NCBI RefSeq assembly: GCF_030689305.1
Contig: NZ_JAUYVM010000008.1
Span: 245,577-309,576 of the forward strand
Direction of reading: 5' to 3'
Origin: Vibrio penaeicida
GTDB lineage: Bacteria > Pseudomonadota > Gammaproteobacteria > Enterobacterales > Vibrionaceae
Length of the DNA: 64,000 bases
Position 1 is the first letter of the stretch. Each line of letters opens with the position of its first letter. The notes below the pieces were generated by a model. That model did no database searches. It was not told the origin of the DNA and saw nothing but the letters and a program-made list of their open reading frames with translations. Positions 9,066 through 17,202 of the stretch are shown in pieces. A program made the translations under genes and the position numbers.

Positions 9066-9083
9066 ACTCAAATATGTTTGAGT
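9066..9083. promoter_or_regulatory. Palindrome in divergent promoter, candidate LysR operator
   Basis: ACTCAAATATGTTTGAGT is a perfect 7-bp inverted repeat with a 4-base centre. It sits in the 91-bp gap between the aldolase-like gene (leftward) and the LysR-type gene (rightward), the usual place for a LysR-type binding site. Function is inferred from position and symmetry. Confidence 0.55.
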
Positions 9084-9125
9084 TAAAATTAATCAATACC
9101 AATACACTAATTAGGTTTGAACCAA

Positions 9126-10094
9126 ATGATTACCACGGAAGATTTAAAATTCATTCAAGTGGTCGCAAGCCATAGAACTCTATCGGACGTTGCTCGCACG
9201 CTGAACATCACGCCGCCTTCGGTGACGTTGCGGCTTCAACATATCGAAAAAAAGCTGTCGATCTCTCTGATTCAAAGACCCTCTCGGACCGTATGCTTAA
9301 CGGAGGAAGGTCGGTTGTTGTTAGACAGAGGCGCATCCATCATTCGAGAGCTTGAAGAGCTTCAACACGTGATCGATAACAACAAACAAACCGTCAGCGG
9401 AAAACTGCGAGTACTTGCACCACTAGGGTTCGGCAATGACTATGTCACGCCTTTATTAGCGGAATACAAGAAACAACACCCACAACTAGAAGTAGAACTT
9501 GAGCTATCAGACAACCCCACGTGGTCACATCACCACAAGTGGGACATCATTATTTACATAGGTAAGCTGCAAGACTCCTCTTTGCGAATGGTAACCTTAG
9601 CTAAAAACCAGCGCTTTCTGTGCGCTTCTCCTGATTACCTCCGCCAATACGGTGAACCTAAAAATCCTGAAGATCTCCACCAACACCAATGCATTTCGCT
9701 GAGAGAAAACAATGAAGATGTCACGCTGTGGTCGCTGACTCATAAAAAAAGCAAAAGCGAGCAATTGATTAGGGTAGAGCCTTCGATGGCGAGTAATGAA
9801 GGTCGGGTTGTGAAAGATTGGGGAATCGCAGGAATGGGGATCATCATGCGATCGCAATGGGACGTTCAGCCCCAAATCAACTGCGGCGAGCTAACCCGGA
9901 TAATGTGCGACTATGAATTACCGAGCGCCGACATCATTGCGCTTTTGAATACCACTGAACAAGAACGCTCGAAAAGGGTCAGTGGCTTCTTAGCCCTATT
10001 AAAAGAGCATTTATTGCCCGCACCGTGGAAAGCTCAGTCAATAAGCGCTAAATCGTTAAAATCAAAAACTGTAGAGATCAAAAAAGGAAGGTGA
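9126..10094 (+). CDS. LysR-family regulator, divergent from aldolase/OCD pair
   Basis: A LysR-type regulator of about 322 residues. The N-terminal helix-turn-helix (FIQVVASHRTLSDVARTLNI, then TPPSVTLRLQHIEKKLSISL) is followed by the linker helix and the two-lobed effector domain (LRVLAPLGFGNDYVTPLL). The ATG at 9126 is chosen; an in-frame TTG at 9117 would add three residues. Its start is only 91 bases from that of the aldolase-like gene, so it most likely controls that pair and itself through the palindrome between them. Confidence 0.88.
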   Translation: MITTEDLKFIQVVASHRTLSDVARTLNITPPSVTLRLQHIEKKLSISLIQRPSRTVCLTEEGRLLLDRGASIIRELEELQHVIDNNKQTVSGKLRVLAPLGFGNDYVTPLLAEYKKQHPQLEVELELSDNPTWSHHHKWDIIIYIGKLQDSSLRMVTLAKNQRFLCASPDYLRQYGEPKNPEDLHQHQCISLRENNEDVTLWSLTHKKSKSEQLIRVEPSMASNEGRVVKDWGIAGMGIIMRSQWDVQPQINCGELTRIMCDYELPSADIIALLNTTEQERSKRVSGFLALLKEHLLPAPWKAQSISAKSLKSKTVEIKKGR

Positions 10095-10184
10095 AATCAC
10101 CTTCCGTTCAAATCACATCGTCTCCAATAGCCGCATTCTTTTAACGAAACCAGAGAGCGTGAGTCTTTTCTCGATGCAAAATCG

Positions 10185-10973
10185 TTATTTCCCGTGAGGG
10201 TACGCTTTACAGCCAAGTTTTAGCGAAATTCGAGCCGCAGCGGCATGAAGCTCCGCGATATACTCTGTTTTCTTCTCTTCAGTGAAACGAATTGTAGGCA
10301 AGGAAACACTCATGCCCGCAACGACTTGATTGAAACGGTCGTACACTGGCACAGCAAGGCAGCGTAGCCCAACTTCCTGTTCTTCGTTATCTTCACCGAA
10401 GCCTTGTTCTTTCACAGTAGGCAATTCGCCGAGTAAGGATTCCACATTCTCGTGTGTTTTGTCGGTCGACTTAATGAACTCCACAACCGACAGGATATGA
10501 CGAACGTCCTCTTCCTCTCGCTCCGCCAACAACACTTTACCAATGGCGGTGGTGTGAAGTGGGTTACGACGACCAATGCGCGACTGCATACGAAGGTTAT
10601 ATTTCGAATCAATCTTGTGGATGTAGATAATACCATCACCATCGAGCGCACCTAAGTGCAACGCCTCGTTAGTTAGATCGGAAATTCGGCGCATTTCAAT
10701 GTCCGCAAGATCCACTAAATCAACATATTCCAGCGCGCTTGCACCAAGTTCAAACAGCTTTAGCGTTAATGAGTAGTTTTCACTTTCGCCTTCCTGAGAT
10801 ACATAACCCAACGTTTTCATGGTTTGTAGGAAGCGATAAACCGTGCTCTTAGACATCATAAGACGCTGAGCTAATTCACTGATGCCAATATCCTTTTGTG
10901 TACTCAGTGCTTGTAAAATACCAAATGTTTTCAGAACCGAAGATACGGATTCAGGTTGCTTTGTTGTTGTCAT
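10185..10973 (-). CDS. kdgR: KdgR, IclR-family repressor of 2-keto-3-deoxygluconate/pectin catabolism
   Basis: A 262-residue IclR-family regulator. By recall it is close to Escherichia coli and Dickeya KdgR throughout: SVSSVLKTFGILQAL, the helix-turn-helix SKSTVYRFLQTMKTLGYV, YIHKIDSKYNLRMQSRIGRR, and EDNEEQEVGLRCLAVPVYDR in the ligand domain. KdgR represses uronate-catabolism and transport genes and is released by 2-keto-3-deoxygluconate. GGAG lies 5 bases before the ATG. Upstream lies an ABC transporter operon on the same strand whose promoter region carries a KdgR-like box at 15629-15643, supporting a local regulon. Confidence 0.85.
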   Translation of the reverse strand: MTTTKQPESVSSVLKTFGILQALSTQKDIGISELAQRLMMSKSTVYRFLQTMKTLGYVSQEGESENYSLTLKLFELGASALEYVDLVDLADIEMRRISDLTNEALHLGALDGDGIIYIHKIDSKYNLRMQSRIGRRNPLHTTAIGKVLLAEREEEDVRHILSVVEFIKSTDKTHENVESLLGELPTVKEQGFGEDNEEQEVGLRCLAVPVYDRFNQVVAGMSVSLPTIRFTEEKKTEYIAELHAAAARISLKLGCKAYPHGK

Positions 10974-11141
10974 TATTACTCCACAAATAGCTTGGTTATG
11001 GGTAAAAAGCTCTAGCGTCCCCTGCCAAAGCCAGTGGCAAAATTGCCATTCCGTTGCGTTTTAATCAAATCAAAACGGACAAAAACGATAGATTTGCCAC
11101 TATTCTCCAAATCATATAATCAATTTAAAATAATGTTCTAT

Positions 11142-11170
11142 AAAAAAAAAGAGCGTTAAACTTTTTTTTT
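11142..11170. repeat. Homopolymeric hairpin A9-G / C-T9
   Basis: Nine A followed by G (11142-11151), a 9-base spacer, then C followed by nine T (11161-11170) form a perfect 10-bp inverted repeat. It is upstream of kdgR. It could be a bidirectional transcription stop or a bent promoter element; neither is shown. Confidence 0.5.
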
Positions 11171-11530
11171 GAACTCAGCCTAGATTGATGTTCAAAATTT
11201 ATCTTTAAACAAATGAATTATCTGGAATTAGTTACTTCCGCTTATCGATTTTAGTCGTCTTGTTTCACTGCTGCAACGAATATTAAACCTACACATCCAG
11301 CTCAATTAAATGAAAGCTCAGAAATAAATAGTATTAATTTTATAAACTAATTGATATTTAATCTTTGTTGTAAAGCTACCGAGAAAATAAGCATTCACAA
11401 TGAAATCGATTAACTCAATATTAATTGCATTTTTATTTTATCTTATTGAATTTAAAACCAATAAAAATCGTTTAACTTTCTGATTTTTCTACTTATATCT
11501 AAGTAATTACAAAGCCTTGTACAGAGCAAG

Positions 11531-11561
11531 AAAAGGAAAAACGCCTCCTAAAAAGGAGGCG
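11531..11561 (-). terminator. Rho-independent terminator of ABC transporter operon
   Basis: CGCCTCC (11542-11548) pairs with GGAGGCG (11555-11561) around a 6-base loop. Read leftward, the stem is followed by a T-rich tract (complement of 11531-11541). It lies about 20 bases after the stop of the ATPase gene. Confidence 0.85.
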
Positions 11562-11581
11562 AAATCTAGATCTTACTTTGA

Positions 11582-13300
11582 CTACATTGAGGCTTGTACT
11601 CCTTTATTAGGAGAAAGCTCAATTTCTGGAGGCAACTCAGCAACTGGAACAGCAGAGATTAATTCGCGAGTGTATGGTTGCTGTGGATTGTGAATAACCT
11701 CGTTTACGCTTCCTTGCTCCACAATTTTTCCATGTTGAAGCACAATCACGCGGTCACAGAAGTATTTCACCGTCGCAATATCGTGTGTAATCAGAATAAA
11801 CGCCGTCCCGTAGGTATTTTGGAACTCTATCAATAGATCCAACACCTGTGAGCGTAGGGATACGTCCAGCGCCGCAGTGGCTTCATCGGCTATCACCACT
11901 TTTGGCAAAGTAACCAAAGCACGCGCGATAACAATCCGCTGGCGCTGACCACCCGAAAAAGCATGCGGGAAACGGCTTGAGAATTCCGGTGGTAACCCAA
12001 CCCACTTCATCATATTCCTAACACGTTCTTCTCGCTGCTTACTACTCATTTCAGAGCGCAGCAGTTTTAGCGGCTCTTCTATGATATCGAATACCGTCAT
12101 TCTTGGGTTAAGCGACGACCAAGGGTCTTGAAAGATCAAACGCAAATCAGCGAACAACGGATCTCGCTTAATTCGTTTGTAATCCGACAGCTCCAATTCG
12201 ACTTTGCCTTGTTTATCGACATACTGAATAGAACCAGAAGTGGCTGGCGCCATCCCTAAAATCGCTCGCCCTAAAGTACTTTTCCCTGATCCCGATTCTC
12301 CAACAATACCCAGTGACTCCCCTGGGTGAAGCACAAGGTTTGCATCGTCTACAGCAGTCATGATCTGCTTTTTCTGGAACATTTTTGCAGGCTTTTCAAA
12401 TTGCTTGGTTACCGAAATAACGTCCAATATCGGTTGATCGTTCTCACCTTCAATCAATGAAAAAGGTTTTTTAACTTTTGATGGCTCCTCTAGTGCTCGG
12501 GTCGCATGCATCAACTTAATGGTATATGGGTGTTCCGGCTGTTCAAATATCTGGCGTACACTGCCGCACTCCACCAATATTCCCTTTTCCATGACTGCCA
12601 CGCGATCGGAAATTTGAGCCACTACGCCTAAGTCATGAGTAATGAACAAAATCGCCATTCCGATCTCTTTTTGAAGCTGTGAAAACAGCGCCAATATTTC
12701 GGCTTGAGTCGTCACATCCAACGCCGTGGTCGGCTCATCGGCAATCAATATGTCGGGACGACTCGCAATGGCCATTGCAATAACCACACGCTGACGTTGC
12801 CCTCCGGACAATTCAAAAGAGTATTTGTTGATGAGGCTTTCTGGCTCTGGCATTTGTACTTGAGTCAGCAATTCAACCGTTCTTTCGTGAGCAGACTTCT
12901 TGCTAATGCTTGGGTCTACTAAACACAACACTTCTTTAATCTGGTCACCAACCGTATGCACAGGGCTCAGTGCAGCCATGGGTTCTTGTGAAACCAAAGA
13001 AAAGCTAAAACACCTTAAGGCGCGCATCTCTTTACTGCGAGGATCAATCTGCGTAATGTCGATGATTTGCCCAGAATCGGTGGTGAGTAATATTTCACCC
13101 GAATCGATTCGACCAGGACGATCCAGCAGCTGCATGATGGCACTCGATGTGACCGATTTCCCTGAACCTGATTCGCCAATAACCGAAAGTGTTTCGCCTT
13201 TGTAGAGGTCAAACGACACCCCTTTTACCGCATGAAAGTGCTCCGTGCTGGTCGGGAAGCTTACGTTTAAATCTTTAACCTGTAGAATTTTCTCAGCCAT
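11582..13300 (-). CDS. Dipeptide/oligopeptide-type ABC transporter, fused double ATPase
   Basis: A 572-residue protein with two complete nucleotide-binding domains in one chain, as in YejF/GsiA or fused DppD-DppF. Domain 1 has Walker A GESGSGKSVTS near 41, signature LSGGQRQRV and Walker B ILIADEPTTALD. Domain 2 has GESGSGKSTLG, FSGGQRQRI and VVIADEATAALD. Each half ends in the oligopeptide-family tail (EHPYTIKL and QQPYTREL). It energises the two permeases encoded just upstream. No substrate-binding protein gene is adjacent, so one must act from elsewhere. The KdgR context suggests an oligo-uronide substrate more than a peptide. Confidence 0.9.
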   Translation of the reverse strand: MAEKILQVKDLNVSFPTSTEHFHAVKGVSFDLYKGETLSVIGESGSGKSVTSSAIMQLLDRPGRIDSGEILLTTDSGQIIDITQIDPRSKEMRALRCFSFSLVSQEPMAALSPVHTVGDQIKEVLCLVDPSISKKSAHERTVELLTQVQMPEPESLINKYSFELSGGQRQRVVIAMAIASRPDILIADEPTTALDVTTQAEILALFSQLQKEIGMAILFITHDLGVVAQISDRVAVMEKGILVECGSVRQIFEQPEHPYTIKLMHATRALEEPSKVKKPFSLIEGENDQPILDVISVTKQFEKPAKMFQKKQIMTAVDDANLVLHPGESLGIVGESGSGKSTLGRAILGMAPATSGSIQYVDKQGKVELELSDYKRIKRDPLFADLRLIFQDPWSSLNPRMTVFDIIEEPLKLLRSEMSSKQREERVRNMMKWVGLPPEFSSRFPHAFSGGQRQRIVIARALVTLPKVVIADEATAALDVSLRSQVLDLLIEFQNTYGTAFILITHDIATVKYFCDRVIVLQHGKIVEQGSVNEVIHNPQQPYTRELISAVPVAELPPEIELSPNKGVQASM

Positions 13301-14463
13301 TATTTTGCTCCCTGATCATGGTATGGGTCGCATGCATCACGCAGACCATCGCCGACGAAGTTCATTGCCAGAATCACAACAACCACTGCTGCTGCCGGAA
13401 TAAGTAACCAAGAGGCTTCTGCTAGTGCTCGAATGTTTTGAGCTTCTTGCAGCAACACACCCCAACTAACCATTGGCGCTTGTAAACCCAACCCAAGGAA
13501 ACTCAACGCAGTTTCGCCCAAAATCATGGCAGGAATCGCCAATGTCACCACCGCAATAATATGGCTTAAGAAGTTAGGCACCATGTACCGGCGAATGATC
13601 TCAAATGGGCTATTCCCATCCAACCAAGCGGCTGCAACATACTCTTCACTTCGAAGCGACATGAATCGGCTGCGCACCACTCGCGCCATATCTGGCCAAG
13701 AGACTAACCCGAGAATTATGGTGATCAAAAAGTATTTCGTGAGCGAACTCCACTCTGAAGGCAGTGAAGCTGACAGAGCCATCCACAATGGCAAAGTGGG
13801 AATCGACTTCATAAATTCGATGCTTCGCTGAATGAAATTATCGATGGTTCCACCAAAGTATCCGGAAATACCACCAATCAGAATCCCGAGCACAAAGGTC
13901 GTAAATACCCCCATCAGACCGACAGACAACGAGATTCTTGCGCCATAAATAAGACGGGAAAGCATGTCGCGCCCCATTCTATCTGAGCCAAAAATAAAGA
14001 ACGGCTGTCTCTTGTTTTCAGGCACGATGAACTTGTAACTCATCGGGATAAATCCCATCAATTCGTAGCGTTCCGTTTTACCGAAAAACTCAAAGTACAC
14101 TTTCTTATTTTCATCAAGCGTGTAATGACGCTTCAATGTTCGCAAATCCGTTTTACTCTTGTAAAATTCCAAGTGCGGTGCCCAACGCCAGCCATCATCG
14201 GTGCTTTCAAACAAGCTAACAGACTGAGGTGGCGCGTAGGTGTAGCGGCGCCAGTTGTCGCTTGGGTCAAAAGGTGCAAAAAACTCGGCGAAAATCGCCA
14301 CAAAGTAAATCAGAGCCAAAAACCAAATGCTGTACCAAGCCAATTTGTGCTGACGCAATTTAATACCAATCAGCTGCCACTGTGTCGCAGTGCTCAAATC
14401 GAGCGGCTGCTTTTTCTTTCTGCCAAATAGGCGACCAAACCAATTCATTGTAGACGTTGTCAT
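13300..14463 (-). CDS. Dipeptide-type ABC transporter permease, DppC/YejE-like
   Basis: A 387-residue inner-membrane permease. After a first membrane helix (WYSIWFLALIYFVAIFAEFF) comes an unusually long periplasmic insert of about 100 residues, then FGSDRMGRDMLSRLIYGARI, which is the classic DppC-family entry to the transmembrane domain. The coupling motif EEYVAAAWLDGNSPFEIIRR contacts the ATPase. Its stop overlaps the ATPase start by one base and it follows the other permease by two bases, so the three genes are one operon. Confidence 0.9.
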   Translation of the reverse strand: MTTSTMNWFGRLFGRKKKQPLDLSTATQWQLIGIKLRQHKLAWYSIWFLALIYFVAIFAEFFAPFDPSDNWRRYTYAPPQSVSLFESTDDGWRWAPHLEFYKSKTDLRTLKRHYTLDENKKVYFEFFGKTERYELMGFIPMSYKFIVPENKRQPFFIFGSDRMGRDMLSRLIYGARISLSVGLMGVFTTFVLGILIGGISGYFGGTIDNFIQRSIEFMKSIPTLPLWMALSASLPSEWSSLTKYFLITIILGLVSWPDMARVVRSRFMSLRSEEYVAAAWLDGNSPFEIIRRYMVPNFLSHIIAVVTLAIPAMILGETALSFLGLGLQAPMVSWGVLLQEAQNIRALAEASWLLIPAAAVVVVILAMNFVGDGLRDACDPYHDQGAK

Positions 14464-14465
14464 AA

Positions 14466-15473
14466 TTAAAACTCCTTAGACACGCCAACGCGTACACGGG
14501 GATTTACCCAGTACAGCAGCAGGTCAGAAATCAGGGTACCGATAATGGTAAGAATGGACATAATAAGAAGTACGTCGCCAGCGACATACATATCCTGAGA
14601 GCGCAGTGCAGACAGCATTAACGGACCTAAGGTAGGGATGTTCATCACTTGGCTCACGATAATATCCGCCCCCAACAACGCAGGAAGCATCCAACCAATA
14701 GTAGAAACAATAGGCAAAATGGCGATTCGAACCGGGTACTTCATAATAAGACGAGCCTCGGACTGCCCTTTCGCGCGCGCCGTTTTCACATAAGGCTTTT
14801 TCAATTCATCAAGAAGGTTCGCTCGCATGATTCGGATGATTCCTGCAAGACCTGCTGTACCCACCACCAAAATGTAGATCCAACTGCGAGAAGCGGCGTC
14901 CATAAACTTTGCCCACGACATAGGTTGATCGAGGTACGCTTCGGAATACAGCCCAGACACAACCGTATCGAAACTGTAGTAGCCAATCAGCAACGCGACG
15001 ATAGCAATCACAAAATTTGGCGTCGCCATACCAATAAAGCCAAATACAGTGGCGATGTAGTCACCAAAGGAATACTGACGAAGTGCGGAATACATCCCAA
15101 TAGGAATGGCGACTAAAAATTGAAAAAAGAAAACGGCAAGCGCAAGGCATACTGTCGGCCAAACTCGTGGCTCTATCGTGTCCCATACCGGCTGGCTATT
15201 GGTGAGTGAAATACCCAAATCACCGGTCATTAACCCCATCATCCAGTTGGCGTACCGCTCAAGCAGTGGCTTATCTAGCCCATACATTTCGCGGAGTGTG
15301 TAAATCATCTGCGGATCGACGGTTTGACCCATCGCTTGAAGTTCTGCAATTTTAGATGAGGCAAAGTCGCCGGGCGGTAAATCGATCACCGCAAACACGA
15401 CAATGGAAACGGCAAAGATGGTGACGAAAATCGACACCAGCCGCTTACCAGCAAACAGAAAAAAACTGTTCAT
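14466..15473 (-). CDS. Dipeptide-type ABC transporter permease, DppB/YejB-like
   Basis: A 335-residue inner-membrane permease, the first gene of the operon. It starts with a membrane helix (RLVSIFVTIFAVSIVVFAVI) and the family motif PPGDF, followed by YGLDKPLLERYANWM. The coupling stretch KKPYVKTARAKGQSEARLIM matches the EAA loop of binding-protein-dependent permeases. It partners the DppC-like permease. Comparative work on KdgR regulons has, as I recall, proposed dipeptide-type transporters (Ogt) for oligogalacturonides; the KdgR-like box 156 bases upstream of this start suggests the same here. Confidence 0.9.
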   Translation of the reverse strand: MNSFFLFAGKRLVSIFVTIFAVSIVVFAVIDLPPGDFASSKIAELQAMGQTVDPQMIYTLREMYGLDKPLLERYANWMMGLMTGDLGISLTNSQPVWDTIEPRVWPTVCLALAVFFFQFLVAIPIGMYSALRQYSFGDYIATVFGFIGMATPNFVIAIVALLIGYYSFDTVVSGLYSEAYLDQPMSWAKFMDAASRSWIYILVVGTAGLAGIIRIMRANLLDELKKPYVKTARAKGQSEARLIMKYPVRIAILPIVSTIGWMLPALLGADIIVSQVMNIPTLGPLMLSALRSQDMYVAGDVLLIMSILTIIGTLISDLLLYWVNPRVRVGVSKEF

Positions 15474-15845
15474 TCATTGTTCCTTAACTTCGAAACCCAT
15501 TGTGGCTGTTGATCATTCTATTGCTCATAAACGGAATACTGAGCAAAGAGATACGTGTCTCTAAATGCACATTGAAAAGCGTCCTTTTCCCTGATGCATT
15601 TTTATTAGAACGCATTGAATAATATTTTTGAAACGCTTTTTCATATTTTTGCCAAGCCAGTCAGCAAAAATACTATGAAGCGTGATCAACGCCAAATATT
15701 TGTATCAGTAATGATTTACAGGAGGGAAGTTTTGTAAGAGGAAAGTCAATTATATTAGCAGTATCAATTTTGCGACAACAGTTCCCCTTCGATTGCTGTA
15801 AAACAAGTTACGTACCTTCCCGATACGGAATCATCAGGAACTACT
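15474..15845. other. Divergent promoter region, ABC operon / protease lipoprotein
   Basis: This gap separates the leftward ABC operon from the rightward aspartyl-protease-like gene. Apart from the KdgR-like box listed separately, no further element is clear. Confidence 0.5.
15629..15643. promoter_or_regulatory. KdgR-like operator
   Basis: TGAAACGCTTTTTCA has the palindromic TGAAA-N5-TTTCA form of KdgR boxes, with four of five central bases fitting the YRYYR pattern I recall. It lies 156 bases upstream of the first permease start, with kdgR itself encoded downstream of the operon. Confidence 0.65.
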
Positions 15846-17078
15846 ATGAAAAAACTTAATATAATATTTATCAACGTCGTACTTTTGCTTGGCTGCACAA
15901 GCAACACACCACAAAACGGTTTACATGAGGTTTTACTGACTAAGCCATACACGGAAACTAAACGTTTCCACTCTGTCGTACCCGTGCTTACTATTGAGAA
16001 CAAGATGTATCTCTACGCCAGTATTAATGGGAAACGGTATAGCTTTATCTTTGACACAGGTTCACCCACTATTCTGACCAAGCAGGTTGCTACTGATCTT
16101 GGGTTAGAAGTCATGGGTACCAACAAGGGAAAAGACGCGAATGGAAACCTCGTTTCCATGGATTTGTCTATTGCAGATTCAATATCGATCGGTGATGTCA
16201 ATTTTCGCAATGTCCCTGTCTTTATATTCGACCCATCACACCTTACAAGAGCGTCATGCTACTTAGAAGGTGGGGTTATAGGTTCAGAAATTCTTCCCCT
16301 AGCAACATGGCAGCTTAATTTTTATGATAGTGAGATTGTCATAACCAGTGACAGGCGAAAACTGGAATACATTAACAACGCCTCCCGCGCGTCACTTAAG
16401 CAGGGCGGCTACCCACACGCGCCTATTTTTGAACACCGCATAAACGGGAAATTTAAGGACAATGCGCTGTTTGATACAGGCAACACTGAGTTACTTAACC
16501 TTAACCCACTGGCGCTGCAACAAATGATCACTGATGAAGTGATTCCTAACCCCAAAGTTGAGGGGCATGGTTCATTTGGCGAATCCGCAGGCGGCGAAGC
16601 AGAACCAACCACGTATTATCAAGCCTCTATTGAAAGTATGAGTATAGGTGGATTGGAGCTGGAAAATTTCTACGCTTGGACTCGCACAACAACACCAACA
16701 CTGATTGGTGCAAAACTGCTGGAAAACCATATAGTCACGCTGGACTACCCAAATAGAAATGCATATTTCTATCCACTTAAAGAAAGAAGAAAGGATAAAG
16801 AGAGACCTAAGGAGCCTGTCAATTGGGGCTTTCGAACCAGTATCGGAGAATTAAACGCCCTTAACGTGAGTTTTCTCGAGTCCCCTTCGATTGCAGAAAA
16901 TGCTGGGCTTCAATTGGGCGACCGAGTTCTAAAAGTGAGCTACCGAGATACCACCTATATTGCACCGGAAAAGCATTGCGAAATACTTCGCTGGCTACCC
17001 AGAGCGGTTGATGGTCAAGATCTTGAGCTAAAAGTACTGCGTGGTGACGATCATAAAATCATTCGGATGGAGCTATAA
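15846..17078 (+). CDS. Retropepsin-like aspartyl protease lipoprotein with PDZ-like domain
   Basis: A 410-residue protein. The N-terminus is a lipoprotein signal with lipobox LLLGC, so it should be anchored in an envelope membrane. Two retropepsin-like half-sites are visible, FIFDTGSPTIL and ALFDTGNTELLNLN, giving two catalytic aspartates as in pepsin-like clan AA proteases fused in one chain. The last 90 residues (LESPSIAENAGLQLGDRVLKV) look like a PDZ domain. Function is unproven; envelope proteolysis is a fair guess. It stands alone, with an inverted repeat after it. Confidence 0.75.
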   Translation: MKKLNIIFINVVLLLGCTSNTPQNGLHEVLLTKPYTETKRFHSVVPVLTIENKMYLYASINGKRYSFIFDTGSPTILTKQVATDLGLEVMGTNKGKDANGNLVSMDLSIADSISIGDVNFRNVPVFIFDPSHLTRASCYLEGGVIGSEILPLATWQLNFYDSEIVITSDRRKLEYINNASRASLKQGGYPHAPIFEHRINGKFKDNALFDTGNTELLNLNPLALQQMITDEVIPNPKVEGHGSFGESAGGEAEPTTYYQASIESMSIGGLELENFYAWTRTTTPTLIGAKLLENHIVTLDYPNRNAYFYPLKERRKDKERPKEPVNWGFRTSIGELNALNVSFLESPSIAENAGLQLGDRVLKVSYRDTTYIAPEKHCEILRWLPRAVDGQDLELKVLRGDDHKIIRMEL

Positions 17079-17114
17079 GCAGTCAAAATTCAATAGAGAA
17101 GCAATGGATAATTA

Positions 17115-17158
17115 ATAGAACCATCCGTTTTCACTATGGAGACAACGGATGGTTCTAT
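17115..17158. terminator. Perfect 15-bp inverted repeat between convergent genes
   Basis: ATAGAACCATCCGTT (17115-17129) pairs exactly with AACGGATGGTTCTAT (17144-17158) around a 14-base loop. It lies between the convergent ends of the protease-like gene and glpK. Without long T-tracts on either side it is probably a bidirectional stop or 3' RNA-protecting hairpin. Confidence 0.6.
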
Positions 17159-17202
17159 ACTTAAGTAACCTACTTTATTCTTGAACTTATTTATTCTTGA
17201 AT

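Larger units (their letters stand above)
10974..11581. other. 608-bp AT-rich region between kdgR and ABC operon
   Basis: It holds the kdgR promoter region and, at its right, the terminator of the ABC operon. A striking A-tract/T-tract hairpin (11142-11170) is noted separately. No ORF with coding features and no KdgR-type box could be seen in it. Confidence 0.5.

Noticed and set aside
14649..15116. 155-codon ORF opposite the DppB-like permease
   Set aside because: It is the antisense shadow of a well-supported membrane protein gene and has no family-like content.
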